The notes beneath the pieces were generated by a model, which worked only from the letters and a program-made list of their open reading frames with translations, made no database searches and had not been told where the DNA came from. 64,000 bases of DNA from Agrocybe praecox (taxonomy: Eukaryota; Basidiomycota; Agaricomycetes; Agaricales; Agrocybaceae). Of the stretch, positions 62,705 through 64,000 are shown in pieces (within the stretch, counting starts at the first letter, position 1; every line of letters begins with the position of its first letter). The stretch spans positions 3,029,001 to 3,093,000 of the forward strand of contig OZ024843.1 of the NCBI GenBank assembly GCA_964017145.1, read 5' to 3'. A program made the position numbers and the translations under genes.

Positions 62705-64000
62705 TGATATGACCGGTGTTCGGTTGTGACTGAACTTTAACCAAGTATCTATCCTACTTAATTTTTGGCATAATAAACACGTTTATTATTAAGTCTATAT
62801 AAGTACCGAGTGAGGATAGCTACATGTTTGGCTAGGGGAAACCATTCTACGAAACCTAGGACGAACCTTACAAATGCTAGAGTTAGTTATAGCAGTTCCT
62901 GGGAAATGTGTGAAACACTTTAACAGCGATACAGTAGGATCGAAGGCTCCTAGGATAATATTCAGCCATCAGGAATGTAAGCTAGAGCCTGCGGATAATA
63001 AGCCTAACGGCGCTATAGCCACTTATTATTATGCAGTGCGTGACACGTCCACATCTACTTAATATGGAAACAGAAAGTTCCCACCATATGAAAGTACATG
63101 TAAACTACTGCTGATGTTCCTAGGAACACTAACTCAAGGCGGCAGGACTGATCCTAGCATTAACAAAGTACATTACTGGTCCCTAGGAACATAGTGGGCA
63201 CTATGCAAACGACGAGACAAGCACTAGTAATGTCAATTAGGACTTGCTGATGTCTGCTCGAGTCAGATTGCCGATAAACCTAAAAGGAGAAGTTCCTAGG
63301 AACACTTACACATGGGACTTAAGACCCTCAGATATGCACAGTTACCTTAAACAGCAGTTGTGGAGCTAAGGATTGTAGATCCATACAATACCACAGTACT
63401 CCAATGCTTTGGACCTTAGGACGTCAATCAATGATCATCGGCTAATGCAAATAAGCGCCCTTGGAGCGTCATGCTCGAGTCAGCGACTTGCCCAACCATA
63501 CGAACCCTTCTGAGGGTATACAAAAACACACATGGCACATACTGGTTGCTTATGCATTGAGTGGAGCTACCTAGTGTTAACCAATAATATTATTTCCTGT
63601 ATTTTCTGAGTATTTCTGATCCACTCCAAGTATTCCTGTATTTTCCAAAACCTAGCAGTATATAAGCAGCCTGTAAATTACTGTAGCACCCCAGATAAAC
63701 TAGAACCCAGTTGTCCACGTTTGAAGAACGCGCATTAAGTTGCAAACTCCTAGGATCAACCTTTGGTACCTAATAAATCTCCGCGAGAGTTGGTTTTATT
63801 GAACAGACTACCTACTGTGTCATTTGAACATCTTGGCGTTAGTTGAGTGACTTGAGTTAACTTGTAGAATTCTCGAGGAACCTAAATAAATGTATTGGGA
63901 TAAATTTTTCTGTCTTAAGTGACATAAAGCTTAATACCCACCTAAGTGGCAAGAATTGTCTAAGTGACACCTAAGTGGCCCGTTCCTAGGGATAAGTTCC
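62705..64000. mobile_element. LTR-like element, copy 2, cut by window end
   Basis: Starts TGATATGACCGG after ATCGG (62700-62704) and follows copy 1 (56047 on) base for base for at least 1296 bp with few indels. Many differences are CG in copy 1 and CA or TG in copy 2. The right end lies outside the window, so it may be a solo LTR or the left end of a full element. Confidence 0.75.

Noticed and set aside
56047..64000. Pair of LTR-like copies as the two ends of one retrotransposon
   Set aside because: The DNA between them holds an alpha-kinase pseudogene and a Tc1 element, no gag or pol motifs, and each copy has its own 5-bp flank (ACCGG, ATCGG), so they look like separate insertions.

Overview
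This window is nuclear DNA of a filamentous basidiomycete, most probably an Agaricomycete. Genes are cut by many short introns (about 50-70 nt, GT..AG), intergenic spaces are short, and almost every protein has a fungal or general eukaryotic family signature. The mobile elements are the kinds common in mushroom genomes: KDZ-type transposase, Tc1/mariner, hAT MITE, LTR and alpha-kinase families. There is no sign of a prokaryotic, viral or organellar replicon. All gene models were built by hand from splice signals, reading-frame phase and family conservation; every exon chain given adds up to a whole number of codons.

Gene-rich part, about 0.3-49.8 kb: ARL1-type GTPase; WKF-domain protein; METTL3/IME4 m6A methyltransferase; ABHD5/CLD1-type hydrolase; CWC21/SRRM2-type splicing factor; acetylornithine aminotransferase (ARG8); 5-aminolevulinate synthase (HEM1); a short-chain dehydrogenase; a Cys6 zinc-cluster protein; a long protein with a Mei5/Sfr1-like end; SND2/TMEM208; a SNAPC4-like Myb protein; TAF8; riboflavin kinase (FMN1); mitochondrial uS11; the small complex III subunit QCR9; an RNPS1-type RRM/RS protein; NPC1; DPH1; a small membrane protein; a C2-domain AGC kinase (SCH9); an APD1-type sucrase/ferredoxin-like protein; a SIRT5-type sirtuin; a mitochondrial protein of unknown function; a BTB protein; a coiled-coil protein; and a tRNA-Gln(UUG) with an intron. 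These are ordinary housekeeping genes: RNA processing and transcription (METTL3, CWC21, RNPS1, SNAPC4, TAF8), mitochondria and heme (HEM1, ARG8, uS11m, QCR9), lipid and sterol handling (NPC1, ABHD5-like) and nutrient signalling (SCH9). Many are arranged head-to-head with 130-240 bp between start codons.

Right part, about 49.8-64 kb: the character changes just after the tRNA gene. The DNA becomes AT-rich and is made of decayed mobile elements: a hAT-type MITE with an 8-bp target duplication, a zinc-finger repeat-family pseudogene, a KDZ-type transposase pseudogene, a threefold ~170-bp tandem repeat, and a minus-strand Cys-rich/alpha-kinase pseudogene. That pseudogene is split by a 1.7-kb LTR-like element (5-bp target duplication) and by a Tc1/mariner element with ~215-bp terminal inverted repeats, which itself carries a fold-back insertion. 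A second copy of the LTR-like element runs off the right edge.

I found no clearly new defence or biosynthetic system. The best leads are the nested insertions in the alpha-kinase gene, the CpG-decay difference between the two LTR-like copies, the displaced hydrophobic motif of the SCH9-type kinase, the four CP motifs in the N-terminal region of ALA synthase, and the extreme micro-exons of ARL1 and QCR9.
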